Shown one piece after another: positions 6,683-13,841 of a stretch of DNA of 18,996 nt. The notes beneath the pieces were generated by a model. It was not told the origin of the DNA and did no database searches. It saw only the letters and a list, made by a program, of their open reading frames with translations. Position 1 is the stretch's first letter. Each line of letters starts with the position of its first letter. The stretch comes from an uncultured Eubacteriales bacterium (GTDB taxonomy: Bacteria; Bacillota; Clostridia; Oscillospirales; CAG-272), in NCBI GenBank assembly GCA_949286815.1, contig CASEEB010000060.1, positions 1 to 18,996 of the forward strand. Direction: 5' to 3'. Made by a program: the position numbers and the translations under genes.

Positions 6683-9600
6683 TCAATTTTTACTTATCAT
6701 TTTCCCGGCTTTCTCTATGTACTCCTTAAACCTATCCTCGTTTCGCACGGAATTAAACCATTCCCATCCGCACGGCGCGGTAATCGCATATAACAGAGTC
6801 CCCGCGTTAAAGTTCATACTGTAATCATACGATACACACTCTTTTGAGCCATCGGGAAGCAAAATCATTCCATTGTCGTATTCGTATTTTATTTTGCCAA
6901 AGAGTTCCTCATTTCCGACGTCAAGAAGGTCGCCCTGTTTAAACTGTCCGATTTTTTCGCAGTATTTTATCGCGGTATCAAGTAAAGAATACCCTTCTTC
7001 TTTTTTTCCGTCCCCAAATAATGCGGCTGACCTTACAAGAGCTGTCCAGGCATACAGACTGTACCATGCGGGCGGAACGTCACCGTCTTTACCCAGCAGA
7101 TTCATTACATTCATATAGAACCCGTTGATCTCGACGGAACGTTTTGCGTCATTACGGTTTCTGCTCGGTCTCGCAAGCAGGTGCAAAATAAGATGGAAAT
7201 TGTTTGCGGCATATTTCATATGCCCTTCCTGCCATTTGCCCTCTTGCCAAAGCATATCTTCAATGATTTCGCCCTGAATCGCGCTGTACAGGGTAATTGG
7301 AGGCGGAAGCTCGCGGATACCCGTCCGGTCAGTAAATATTACGATGTCGCCGTCTTCGTCCGCCACATATGTATATTCCGCCGCGCCTACAAAACCGTCT
7401 GTCAGATCAAGCGCGTCATATCGCCGCACAAGTCCGTCCGCCATCGGCATATAGCCCTTGCCTGTGCCGACGTAGGACGTCAGTTCATAAACCGCGGTTT
7501 TTGCCCCGAGGCAATATTCGTTCTCGGTACGAACGATACCGACGCCCTCGGCAAAATAGTACACCTTTTTACCGCCGCGATAACTCAATCCATCGGTCAT
7601 TCCGCCGATATCAAGACAGAGCTTGAAACAGTTTTCAAATTTGCCTGCTTTCGTTACAACCGTTCCGCCGTCCTCGCAGGTAATCTGTGTTCGGACATTG
7701 AACGACCACTTTGTATATTCTACGATGGGAGACGCGCCGATACGCCACTCGTCTGACCATATACAATTTGTCGCATCCTGCAAAATACCCAAGACATCAT
7801 TAAAAAGAACAGGGGTTTCCGCGGGAACCATACTACCCGTCTTCTTCCACTCAAACGACCAGCGATAATTGTGCGATAAGCAGAGTGTATCCTTTTTCTT
7901 TTGAACTACATTTTTTGAAAAGAAATTCCAATGTCCCGTGGCGGTACAATCCGGATTGAAGACAGTATCCGTATCCAAAATCCTACGCGCCACCGACGCC
8001 GCCGCTTTGGTATGAGCCTTTTCCATCGGCGTAACGGCAAGCCGCTCCGCGCGCCCGATAGCGGATCGCACATCACATATAAACAAATTCCCGTCTTTTT
8101 CTTCGCAATAGTCGCAACGTATCCGACCTATCATTTCAAGCCAAGAGTTTTCGTCATATTTAATACGGTCAATATTTTCCCAAGAGGAGATAATTATTTT
8201 TTCATCACTCGCGAAGGATATTGTAAAGATAAGCTCGGAGGTAACAGCTTCGGGATCGTGTTCGTAAGCATATTCCCAGGTGTTGCCTTCGTCAAGCGGC
8301 AACAAGCCTTTTGCAGTCCTTACATCATAGGATTTGAGGACACAGGCTTCGGTTATACCGTCACTCGTATGCTCGTGTCTGACTATTCCGACGCCTTCTT
8401 TATAATAACTCTTAAAGGTGGATTTTCCGTTATCGTCCCATAGCTTTGTAACCCAAAGCCGGCAGTTTTCAAAACATCCCGCGGGAGTTTTCACCGACTC
8501 GCGGTCGGAAACATAGGTAAGTGTCGTTCCGTCGGTTCCCACAAAAGTTTCTCCCGGAGAAATATCCGCAAAGAAAAATCCGTCGCATCTCGCTGAGTTT
8601 CTGAAGATGTTCATAACCGTTATATCTACAGAATTCAGAAATCCCTCGCTAAAGCCCTCACTGCTCCAATAGCGAAGACTCCCGTCTATGTACCGGTATT
8701 CATCGGCGGAAGCGCCGATAAAATAACGATTTATGCTTTTCTCCCCGTAGCCCGAAAGAAGCGCTTCTTCCATTTTTCTCGCGTAAGGCACGAGCACACG
8801 GTAAGCATCTTCTCTTTGCAAAATTTCCTCAACCTTGTTATATGCTGCGTAACCTTCCCCCGTCTTTCCTTCACGGAACAAATTATAACCGAGCCAGAAC
8901 CATTCCCGCCCCAAAGTTTTTGCAAAGCCCGCGGCTTCAAGTCGGGGTATCTGCTTGTCGCGGATAAAATCTGTCCTTGCGCCGTCATATACCTCTGAAT
9001 CCTCGCGGGCAACGATAAATGTCATTACCTCTTCGTTTTTACCCTCCATAGCGGCCTTTGCGATACGGGCAAACAGAGCGTCATTCTTTTTGCCGGGAAG
9101 CCACCACCAGCCGCGCATCAGCACGTCGGCAAGCGCGTGTTGCTTTTCGGTACATTCCGGAAGCTCCTCAACTTCGCGAAGCACATCCTTATACACCTTT
9201 TCAAATCCGCTCTTATCGTTCTTGACCTGCCACAACCTAAGTTCTTCAACCTTTTTCATAACACGCTGAACAAGTGTGTCACTATACTTTTCATTCATGG
9301 CGCAAAGCTCCTTTCTGATTCGTTTTCTGCCATCGTGAAGCTGCCACTTGACCGTTCCCTCGGAAATACGCATACGGTCCGCGATCTCCGCAACAGACAG
9401 ACCGTCAAAATAATGCATATGAATAATCTTCCGTACCTTTTCGGGCAGCATTTCAATGCTTTTGTTTACTTCATTCCGTTCTTCGGACAGCGCATACAGC
9501 TCGGCGGGATTTTGCGATCCGTCGTCGCAAACATCCAGGTTATCCACCACTTCAAGCGGAAGAAAACCGCGGTATCTGCCTATCATATTCAGAGCACAGT

Positions 9601-9844
9601 TCTTGGCAATACGACACACCCAAAAGCCATACTTTTTGGGATCCTGCAGTGTATTCAGTTTCATCCAGGCCGTAACAAAGGCATCCTGCGCGGCGTCTTC
9701 CGCCATAAAATAATTTTTAGTAACCGACATCGCAGACGCTATAGTTGCCTTTTGATAGCGTGTTACCAAAACCTCATACGCGTCCTGCTCGCCTGCCAGT
9801 GTAAGCAATACCAAAGTCTCGTCCGAATAGTTTTGACAGTACAT
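6683..9844 (-). CDS. Giant ECF-type sigma factor fused to a large sensor-like region with a duplicated module
   Basis: A 1053-residue protein. I place the start at ATG 9844, preceded by AAAGGAGAG; the frame stays open 21 codons further up, without a ribosome site. Sigma region 2 is about 22-92 (EDAAQDAFVTAWMKL, YGFWVCRIAKNCALN); region 4 is about 126-180 (LPEKVRKIIHMHYFDGLSVAEIADRMRISEGTVKWQLHDGRKRI in outline). Residues 190-370 look helical and repeat-like. A motif then occurs twice: TPAGCFENC...YYKEGVGIVR...KSYDVRTAKGLLPL (453-517) and TKAGKFENC...YYFAEGVGIVR...TSYVGTGKGYMPM (731-801). Such AGxFENC...GVGIV units resemble beta domains of secreted lipoproteins, yet no signal or membrane helix is present. 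Residues 860-970 are again helical. The sigma part is clear; the role of the other 870 residues is unknown. Confidence 0.85.
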   Translation of the reverse strand: MYCQNYSDETLVLLTLAGEQDAYEVLVTRYQKATIASAMSVTKNYFMAEDAAQDAFVTAWMKLNTLQDPKKYGFWVCRIAKNCALNMIGRYRGFLPLEVVDNLDVCDDGSQNPAELYALSEERNEVNKSIEMLPEKVRKIIHMHYFDGLSVAEIADRMRISEGTVKWQLHDGRKRIRKELCAMNEKYSDTLVQRVMKKVEELRLWQVKNDKSGFEKVYKDVLREVEELPECTEKQHALADVLMRGWWWLPGKKNDALFARIAKAAMEGKNEEVMTFIVAREDSEVYDGARTDFIRDKQIPRLEAAGFAKTLGREWFWLGYNLFREGKTGEGYAAYNKVEEILQREDAYRVLVPYARKMEEALLSGYGEKSINRYFIGASADEYRYIDGSLRYWSSEGFSEGFLNSVDITVMNIFRNSARCDGFFFADISPGETFVGTDGTTLTYVSDRESVKTPAGCFENCRLWVTKLWDDNGKSTFKSYYKEGVGIVRHEHTSDGITEACVLKSYDVRTAKGLLPLDEGNTWEYAYEHDPEAVTSELIFTISFASDEKIIISSWENIDRIKYDENSWLEMIGRIRCDYCEEKDGNLFICDVRSAIGRAERLAVTPMEKAHTKAAASVARRILDTDTVFNPDCTATGHWNFFSKNVVQKKKDTLCLSHNYRWSFEWKKTGSMVPAETPVLFNDVLGILQDATNCIWSDEWRIGASPIVEYTKWSFNVRTQITCEDGGTVVTKAGKFENCFKLCLDIGGMTDGLSYRGGKKVYYFAEGVGIVRTENEYCLGAKTAVYELTSYVGTGKGYMPMADGLVRRYDALDLTDGFVGAAEYTYVADEDGDIVIFTDRTGIRELPPPITLYSAIQGEIIEDMLWQEGKWQEGHMKYAANNFHLILHLLARPSRNRNDAKRSVEINGFYMNVMNLLGKDGDVPPAWYSLYAWTALVRSAALFGDGKKEEGYSLLDTAIKYCEKIGQFKQGDLLDVGNEELFGKIKYEYDNGMILLPDGSKECVSYDYSMNFNAGTLLYAITAPCGWEWFNSVRNEDRFKEYIEKAGKMISKN

Positions 9845-9991
9845 ATACACTCTCCTTTTGCGGAATCGGGAATTCCCGTTTTTTAAGCGCTCGTCTTTAA
9901 GACACAAACCGGAATGAAAAGGTTGGGCGATTTGAATAAAGAAATAAATTAAATCATAGATAAAATATCAACAGTTTGGCGATTCAAAACC
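9845..9991. other. Upstream region of the giant sigma gene, no convincing promoter
   Basis: An A+T-rich non-coding stretch. Minus-strand TTGATA (complement of 9966-9971) with TTTATT 17 bp further on is the best sigma-A match and is weak. Transcription from an alternative, possibly self-recognised ECF-type promoter is therefore possible, but I cannot point to one. Confidence 0.35.
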
Positions 9992-10032
9992 GCGGTATTC
10001 AGTAAGTTATACATTCGATAAGGGATTCAACG

Positions 10033-10066
10033 TTTTCAGCGGGAGATTGTATCTCCCCACTGAAAA
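10033..10066. repeat. Long stem-loop
   Basis: TTTTCAGCGGGAGAT (10033-10047) pairs with ATCTCCCCACTGAAAA (10051-10066) around a TGT loop, about 14 pairs with one irregular step. Neither strand has a following U-tract, so it is not a simple terminator. CTGAAAAATTAAG (10060-10072) can instead pair with CTTAATTCAG (10101-10110), giving a mutually exclusive fold. Confidence 0.65.
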
Positions 10067-10141
10067 ATTAAGCGGCGGCCTCCTGAAAGAATGGGGCATC
10101 TTAATTCAGTTATATCATTAAATTATGAATCGGTTTATAAA

Positions 10142-10160
10142 GACCCGCATGAAGCAGGTC
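10142..10160. terminator. Weak bidirectional terminator-like hairpin
   Basis: GACCCGC (10142-10148) pairs with GCAGGTC (10154-10160), 7 pairs with one G-U and a 5-nt loop. On the minus strand it is followed by TTTATAA, on the plus strand by AATTTT. Confidence 0.4.
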
Positions 10161-10162
10161 AA

Positions 10163-10188
10163 TTTTCGCCGATACGAGGTCGGCAAAA
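10163..10188. repeat. Stem-loop
   Basis: TTTTCGCCGA (10163-10172) pairs with TCGGCAAAA (10180-10188), with C10167 bulged. It directly follows the previous hairpin. Confidence 0.45.
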
Positions 10189-10260
10189 TACACTGAAAAT
10201 CAAAAAAGACCGCCGCGTAACTGACCTTAAACCAGCACACGGCAGTCTCTGTAAAACGTA

Positions 10261-10388
10261 TTTAAAGCTGTCACGCGAACTTGTCCGCAAACGAACTTGT
10301 CCGCAAGACCTGTCTGCATTAGACTTGTCTGAAATCAAACCTGTCTGTCATCAGACTTATCTGAGGTAAGACAGGTCTCAGCTTTAAA
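10261..10388. repeat. Six-unit degenerate tandem repeat (14-16 bp) inside a perfect 10-bp inverted repeat
   Basis: Units begin at 10277, 10293, 10307, 10322, 10338 and 10354 with consensus GACYTGTCYG plus a variable 4-6 bp tail; the first two share GAACTTGTCCGCAA exactly. AGACCTGTCT (10306-10315) has a perfect inverted partner AGACAGGTCT (10369-10378). TTTAAAGCTG (10261-10270) and CAGCTTTAAA (10379-10388) close the whole block. The units have no separating unique spacers, so it is not CRISPR-like. Confidence 0.7.
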
Positions 10389-10415
10389 CAATATTCATTA
10401 CTGAATACAGCTTAA

Positions 10416-10766
10416 TTATTCCGCAGCCGCTTCGGCTTCCGCTTTTTCGCAGCACTCGGAATCGGTGTCGGAGCACTCCTCGCCGCAGCACTCGCCTGCC
10501 GCGTCTTCACATTCGCAATCACTTGATTTTTTGAATTTAGTCTTGAACTTGCCCAAAAGAACCTTTACATTCTTTTCTTCACCGTTTTTCTTGGAAAGAT
10601 AAACAGCGGCAGCCACAACCGCGCCGACAACCAAAGCTACCGAAGCGCAGATTACGGCTATTATAATCGCCTTTTTCTTTTCTTCTTCTCTTTTCTTCGC
10701 AAATACAACATCGGTTACCTTATCCCAAACATCCGATGTCATACGGCATACTGCACACTTTTTCAT
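10416..10766 (-). CDS. Small single-pass membrane protein with Cys-rich acidic tail
   Basis: A 116-residue protein of no family I recognise. It opens with a CxxC (Cys 4 and 7), then a basic and charged stretch (KKREEEKKK), one membrane helix (about 33-57), a basic segment (KFKTKFKK) and a tail with seven cysteines (84, 86, 93, 94, 98, 105, 106) among many Glu and Asp. The tail could bind metal or form disulphides. The start is supported by a strong AGGAGG (complement of 10772-10777). It follows the UPF0210 gene by 98 bp on the same strand, with a hairpin (10792-10818) in the gap, so it may be partly co-transcribed or independently controlled. Confidence 0.75.
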   Translation of the reverse strand: MKKCAVCRMTSDVWDKVTDVVFAKKREEEKKKAIIIAVICASVALVVGAVVAAAVYLSKKNGEEKNVKVLLGKFKTKFKKSSDCECEDAAGECCGEECSDTDSECCEKAEAEAAAE

Positions 10767-10791
10767 AATAGACCCTCCTGTTTATTTTTTA

Positions 10792-10818
10792 ATACAATGC
10801 CAAAACGGCATTTTGTAT
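10792..10818. other. Stem-loop in the gap between the UPF0210 and small membrane protein genes
   Basis: ATACAATGCC (10792-10801) pairs with GGCATTTTGTAT (10807-10818) around loop AAAAC, with two unpaired T. On the minus strand it is followed by TAAAAAAT instead of U, so it looks more like a leader hairpin just upstream of the AGGAGG than a terminator. Confidence 0.45.
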
Positions 10819-10864
10819 CATTACAGACATATATGGCTTTGCCCGATAACGGGTAAAACCGTTT

Positions 10865-12223
10865 TCAGTTTTTCAGGCTGTGTATGGGCGCGGGTATTCG
10901 TCCTCCGCGGCTTATAAATTTCGCGGGCGAATATCTGTTTATTTCCATTACGGGAGCTCTGCCCAAAAGTCCTCCGAAATCAATGCTCTCGCCGACGCCT
11001 TTGCCGTATGCGGGAATAACACGCACGGCAGTCGTCTTGGTATTGATTACGCCGATTGAGATCTCGTCGGCAATAATGCCGCAGATAATGTCCTCCGGAG
11101 TATCACCCGGAATGGCTATCATATCAAGACCTACGGAGCAGACCGCTGTCATTGCCTCAAGCTTTTCGAGTGAAAGCGCGCCTCTTTCCACAGCGGCTAT
11201 CATTCCGGCATCCTCGGACACCGGTATAAACGCGCCCGAAAGCCCTCCGACATGGCTGGATGCCATAACGCCGCCCTTTTTGACCGCGTCGTTAAGCATT
11301 GCCAATGCCGCGGTAGTGCCGTGAGCGCCGCAGCTTTCAAGTCCCATCTCCTCAAGTATATGAGCAACGCTGTCCCCGATTGCCGGCGTGGGAGCCAACG
11401 AAAGGTCGACAATCCCGAACGGAACACCGAGCATTTCCGAAGCTTCGCTCGCCACAAGCTGCCCCACACGGGTTATCTTAAACGCGGTTTTTTTGATTAT
11501 CTCGGCAAGCTCGGACAGGTTACAGTCCCCTGCCCTGCGAATGGCGGAGCTGACGACGCCCGGACCCGAAACGCCGACGTTTATAACGGTTTCCGGCTCG
11601 CCTACGCCGTGAAACGCGCCTGCCATAAAGGGATTGTCCTCCGGCACATTGGCAAAAACCACAAGCTTGGCGCATCCGATGGAATCCTTGTCCGCGGTAA
11701 GAGCGGCGGTGCGCTTTATCGCGTCTCCCATAAGCCTTATCGCGTCCATATTAATTCCCGCTTTTGTCGTAGCGACATTAACGGACGAACAGACGAAGTC
11801 GGTCTGCGAAAGCGCCTGTGGAATCACGGAAATCATATTCCGCGCGCCATTGGTCATCCCCTTATGTACAAGCGCGGAAAAACCGCCGATGAAATTTATG
11901 CCGAGTGTCTTTGCCGCTCTGTCAAGAGTATTTGCTATCTTAATATATCCGTCAGCCGAGATATTGCCTCCCACAAGGGATACCGGCGTCACCGCCACAC
12001 GCTTGTTCACTATCGGAATTCCGTATTTTTTCTCAATCTCACAGCCTGTCCTTACAAGATTTTCCGCGCGCTTGGTTATTTTGTCATAAATCTTCCCGCA
12101 CAGTCTGTCCTCATCCTCGCTGACGCAGTCGTAAAGCGAGATTCCCATAGTGATTGTCCGGATATCAAGATTCTCCTGGCGGATCATGTTTATGGTTTCA
12201 AGTATGTCCTTTGTATTTATCAT
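10865..12223 (-). CDS. UPF0210 / PFL-family protein (DUF711)
   Basis: A 452-residue soluble protein of full family length. It begins MINTKDILETINMI and contains GGFSALVHKGMTNG, GVSGPGVVSSA, GVPFGIVDLSLAPTPAIGDSVA and MASSHVGGLSGAFIPVSED, all typical of UPF0210. The family is conserved in Clostridia, bacilli and archaea and is almost always beside a UPF0237 ACT protein, as here. No reaction has been firmly assigned as far as I know; the name does not mean pyruvate formate-lyase. GAGGCGG (complement of 12230-12236) sets the start. It begins 16 bp after the ACT gene stops, so the two form one operon. Confidence 0.9.
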   Translation of the reverse strand: MINTKDILETINMIRQENLDIRTITMGISLYDCVSEDEDRLCGKIYDKITKRAENLVRTGCEIEKKYGIPIVNKRVAVTPVSLVGGNISADGYIKIANTLDRAAKTLGINFIGGFSALVHKGMTNGARNMISVIPQALSQTDFVCSSVNVATTKAGINMDAIRLMGDAIKRTAALTADKDSIGCAKLVVFANVPEDNPFMAGAFHGVGEPETVINVGVSGPGVVSSAIRRAGDCNLSELAEIIKKTAFKITRVGQLVASEASEMLGVPFGIVDLSLAPTPAIGDSVAHILEEMGLESCGAHGTTAALAMLNDAVKKGGVMASSHVGGLSGAFIPVSEDAGMIAAVERGALSLEKLEAMTAVCSVGLDMIAIPGDTPEDIICGIIADEISIGVINTKTTAVRVIPAYGKGVGESIDFGGLLGRAPVMEINRYSPAKFISRGGRIPAPIHSLKN

Positions 12224-12239
12224 TTATCCGCCTCGGCTT

Positions 12240-12509
12240 TCATATCTGATGCATCGAGTTGAATATATCCTCGTGCATCGTATGTATGTCAAGCCCCTTA
12301 CCGCGTCCGAGCTCGCTCAGTCTGTCCACAAATTCGGAAAAAGGAATTTCGAGTTTATCTATATCAGCCAGCATTATCATCGCGAAATACTCGGAAAGCA
12401 CGCTTTGCGATATATCCACAATATTCGCCGAGTATTTCGCGCACTCGGCAGACACTGCCGCGATTATTCCCACAGAATCCTTTCCCGTAACGGTTATCAC
12501 TGCTTTCAT
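12240..12509 (-). CDS. ACT-domain protein, UPF0237 family
   Basis: An 89-residue ACT-domain protein: MKAVITVTGKDSVGIIAAVSAECAKYSANI, then DISQSVLSEYFAMIMLADID, the pattern of UPF0237. ACT domains bind small ligands, usually amino acids, and this protein probably regulates or partners the adjacent UPF0210 protein. I chose ATG 12509 because GGAGGA (complement of 12521-12526) lies 11 nt upstream and the family begins here; the frame runs 11 codons further without a site. It is first in its operon, downstream of the promoter at 12641-12669. Confidence 0.9.
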   Translation of the reverse strand: MKAVITVTGKDSVGIIAAVSAECAKYSANIVDISQSVLSEYFAMIMLADIDKLEIPFSEFVDRLSELGRGKGLDIHTMHEDIFNSMHQI

Positions 12510-12640
12510 TACAAATACATTCCTCCACAAAGGTATATTCAAAGATACCGCGCCGTCAACACGTCATACCCAAAACAAAAATATTTTATCATAACGCATA
12601 TTCGGCTCACAATCCGATATATTAAAAGTACATTAAATAT

Positions 12641-12669
12641 ATTATACTACAACGCGCGGAAAATATCAA
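12641..12669 (-). promoter_or_regulatory. Sigma-A type promoter for the ACT-UPF0210 operon
   Basis: On the minus strand: -35 TTGATA (complement of 12664-12669), 17-bp spacer, -10 TATAAT (complement of 12641-12646). The predicted leader is about 125 nt. It is divergent from the promoter at 12713-12741. Confidence 0.75.
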
Positions 12670-12712
12670 GGGGATTTGAATTTATTTTTTGACAAAATAT
12701 TTTTTTTACCGA

Positions 12713-12741
12713 TTGAAAAATACTTTGATATGTGTTATAAT
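12713..12741 (+). promoter_or_regulatory. Sigma-A type promoter for the DUF6106-like gene
   Basis: -35 TTGAAA (12713-12718), 17-bp spacer, -10 TATAAT (12736-12741), about 60 nt before the ATG at 12809. Confidence 0.75.
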
Positions 12742-12808
12742 GATACCACTGTAAATTATGTCCGTAATCGGCGGTATCGTCCCCCGCAAATTTGAAAGGA
12801 TGCACAAA

Positions 12809-13396
12809 ATGAGCGAAAATCTTATATTTGAATATCTGATAAGGCAAAAAAACAGCGGAAAGCTTATCAAGAAAAAATTATTGTTTATATTCGGTTATAT
12901 TGCCTTAGCCATCCTGATTTATTCGCTGATTTTTTCATACTGTCCGACTATCGTGCTTTTTCCCTTTCTCCTGCTCGTAACTGCCGTAATCGGCGGCGTG
13001 GTTTTCTTTACGTGGAAATTCACTATTGTTGAGTTTGAATATATAATTGTACCTGACCACATCACTTTTACCGTAATTTACGGAAAAAGACTGAGAAAGC
13101 GCGCGCTTGACCTTGAGCTCAAGGCATTTTCGGAAATCGGATACTACGACCCGGTTTCCGCCGAAAGACTGGAGAATGTCACCGTAAACCGCGACTTCGT
13201 ATATATTTCCTCCACATCCGCCCCGGACATCTGCTACGCTTTGTTTGACAGAGACAACGAAAAATGCATACTTTACTTTGAAGCGCCCGACAAAGCCCTT
13301 GAACTTATAAAGAAATACAATCCCTCCGCTTTCCGTGCCGCGGCGCTTGAAACCAGAAAATACCTGAACATGAAAAACAGCGCGCCCGGCAAGTGA
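12809..13396 (+). CDS. Two-TM membrane protein, DUF6106-like
   Basis: A 195-residue protein. A short charged N-terminus (LIRQKNSGKLIKKK) leads into two membrane helices (about residues 24-41 and 45-69). A cytoplasmic domain follows, with EFEYIIVPDHITFTVIYGKRLRKRALDLE in outline and then alternating beta-like and helical segments. The EYxxxNG/IxxGKRxRKR pattern resembles DUF6106 proteins of Clostridia and PH-like bacterial domains; no function is established. I start at ATG 12809, 8 nt after GAAAGGA (12794-12800). ATG 12800 overlaps that site, and 12758 has none. Confidence 0.75.
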   Translation: MSENLIFEYLIRQKNSGKLIKKKLLFIFGYIALAILIYSLIFSYCPTIVLFPFLLLVTAVIGGVVFFTWKFTIVEFEYIIVPDHITFTVIYGKRLRKRALDLELKAFSEIGYYDPVSAERLENVTVNRDFVYISSTSAPDICYALFDRDNEKCILYFEAPDKALELIKKYNPSAFRAAALETRKYLNMKNSAPGK

Positions 13397-13459
13397 TTTC
13401 ACGTAAGACTGATATACTTTCCAGAGGAAAAAGTAAAATCAACGCAACAGGTCACGCGT

Positions 13460-13522
13460 CGATTTACCGAAGGCAAACCGCGAAAAAACCTTATGAGGCG
13501 AAAGAAAGGAACCGTCATAAAA
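13460..13522 (+). promoter_or_regulatory. Leader of the ribbon-helix-helix gene, shared with the pflB leader
   Basis: The 57 bases from GGCAAACCGC (13472) to the sixth base of the gene (13528) align without a gap to 18482-18538 before pflB, with 47 matches. The conserved cores are GGCAAACCGC, AAGAAAGGAA (the ribosome site) and GTCATAAAAATGAAA. Confidence 0.6.
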
Positions 13523-13735
13523 ATGAAAAACCAACCCGAAATAAAAATCCATATGTCCGAAGATTTGCTGCGCAAATTCATATTTATTTCCCAAAAAGAG
13601 GGCAGGACACCGAACAATCAGTTTCTTTTCATGCTGAGAAACAACATTCAGTATTTTGAAAAGACCAAAGGCAGAATAACCCCGTCTGACCTTGAGGACA
13701 TTGACATAAGTGAATATACCGTAAACGACGGTTAA
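13523..13735 (+). CDS. Arc-like ribbon-helix-helix protein
   Basis: A 70-residue protein: EIKIHMSEDLLRKFIFISQ as the beta strand and first helix, EGRTPNNQFLFMLRNNIQYFEKTKG as the turn and second helix. This matches small Arc/CopG-type DNA-binding proteins of Clostridia, which act as dimers and usually repress their own operon. The C-terminal tail is acidic (SDLEDIDISEYTVNDG). The start is ATG 13523 after GAAAGGA (13504-13510); the frame extends 10 codons up but those fall in the leader that is conserved before pflB. It precedes the glycoside hydrolase gene by 106 bp and may control it. No toxin gene is adjacent. Confidence 0.7.
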   Translation: MKNQPEIKIHMSEDLLRKFIFISQKEGRTPNNQFLFMLRNNIQYFEKTKGRITPSDLEDIDISEYTVNDG

Positions 13736-13763
13736 ATATCGCCAAAACATCCGAATTTAATTA

Positions 13764-13804
13764 TTGAAGCTGTAAATCACAAAAATCTCCCTTACAGTTT
13801 TCAA
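13764..13804 (+). terminator. Weak hairpin between the ribbon-helix-helix and hydrolase genes
   Basis: TTGAAGCTGTAA (13764-13775) pairs with TTACAGTTTTCAA (13792-13804), with a small internal bulge and a 16-nt loop. No U-tract follows, so it may only attenuate. Confidence 0.3.
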
Positions 13805-13841
13805 CAACAAATAAACATATAACGAAAGGAATTTGAAGAAT

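Larger units (their letters stand above)
9992..10411. repeat. 420-bp island bounded by 14-bp inverted terminal repeats; candidate miniature element or structured RNA locus
   Basis: The left end reads GCGGTATTCAGTAA (9992-10005) and the right end, on the minus strand, reads GCTGTATTCAGTAA (10411-10398): 13 of 14 match, facing inward. Inside are a 15-bp hairpin (10033-10066), smaller hairpins (10142-10160, 10163-10188), and a second perfect inverted pair TTTAAAGCTG/CAGCTTTAAA (10261-10270, 10379-10388) that encloses a tandem repeat. No coding frame is believable. No target-site duplication is evident, so a transposable origin is not shown. The right end lies 4 bp past the stop codon of the small membrane protein gene. 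Confidence 0.5.

Noticed and set aside
10091..10369. Open frame of 92 codons on the plus strand in the repeat island
   Set aside because: It runs through the tandem repeat and hairpins, has no ribosome site and gives a low-complexity product; it is an accident of the repeat.
10277..10369. CRISPR array
   Set aside because: Units are only 14-16 bp, degenerate, without unique spacers, and no cas gene is present.
11252..12262. 336-codon open frame on the plus strand
   Set aside because: It lies antisense to the clear UPF0210 and ACT genes, has no ribosome site and resembles no protein.
13439..13750. Minus-strand frame similar to one at 18428-18946
   Set aside because: The resemblance (HFYDGSFL and HFYDHSFL) comes from the shared leader read backwards, and both oppose better genes.
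13833..13841. TTG start three codons upstream for the glycoside hydrolase
   Set aside because: It is only 2 nt from GAAAGGA; the ATG at 13842 has normal spacing.
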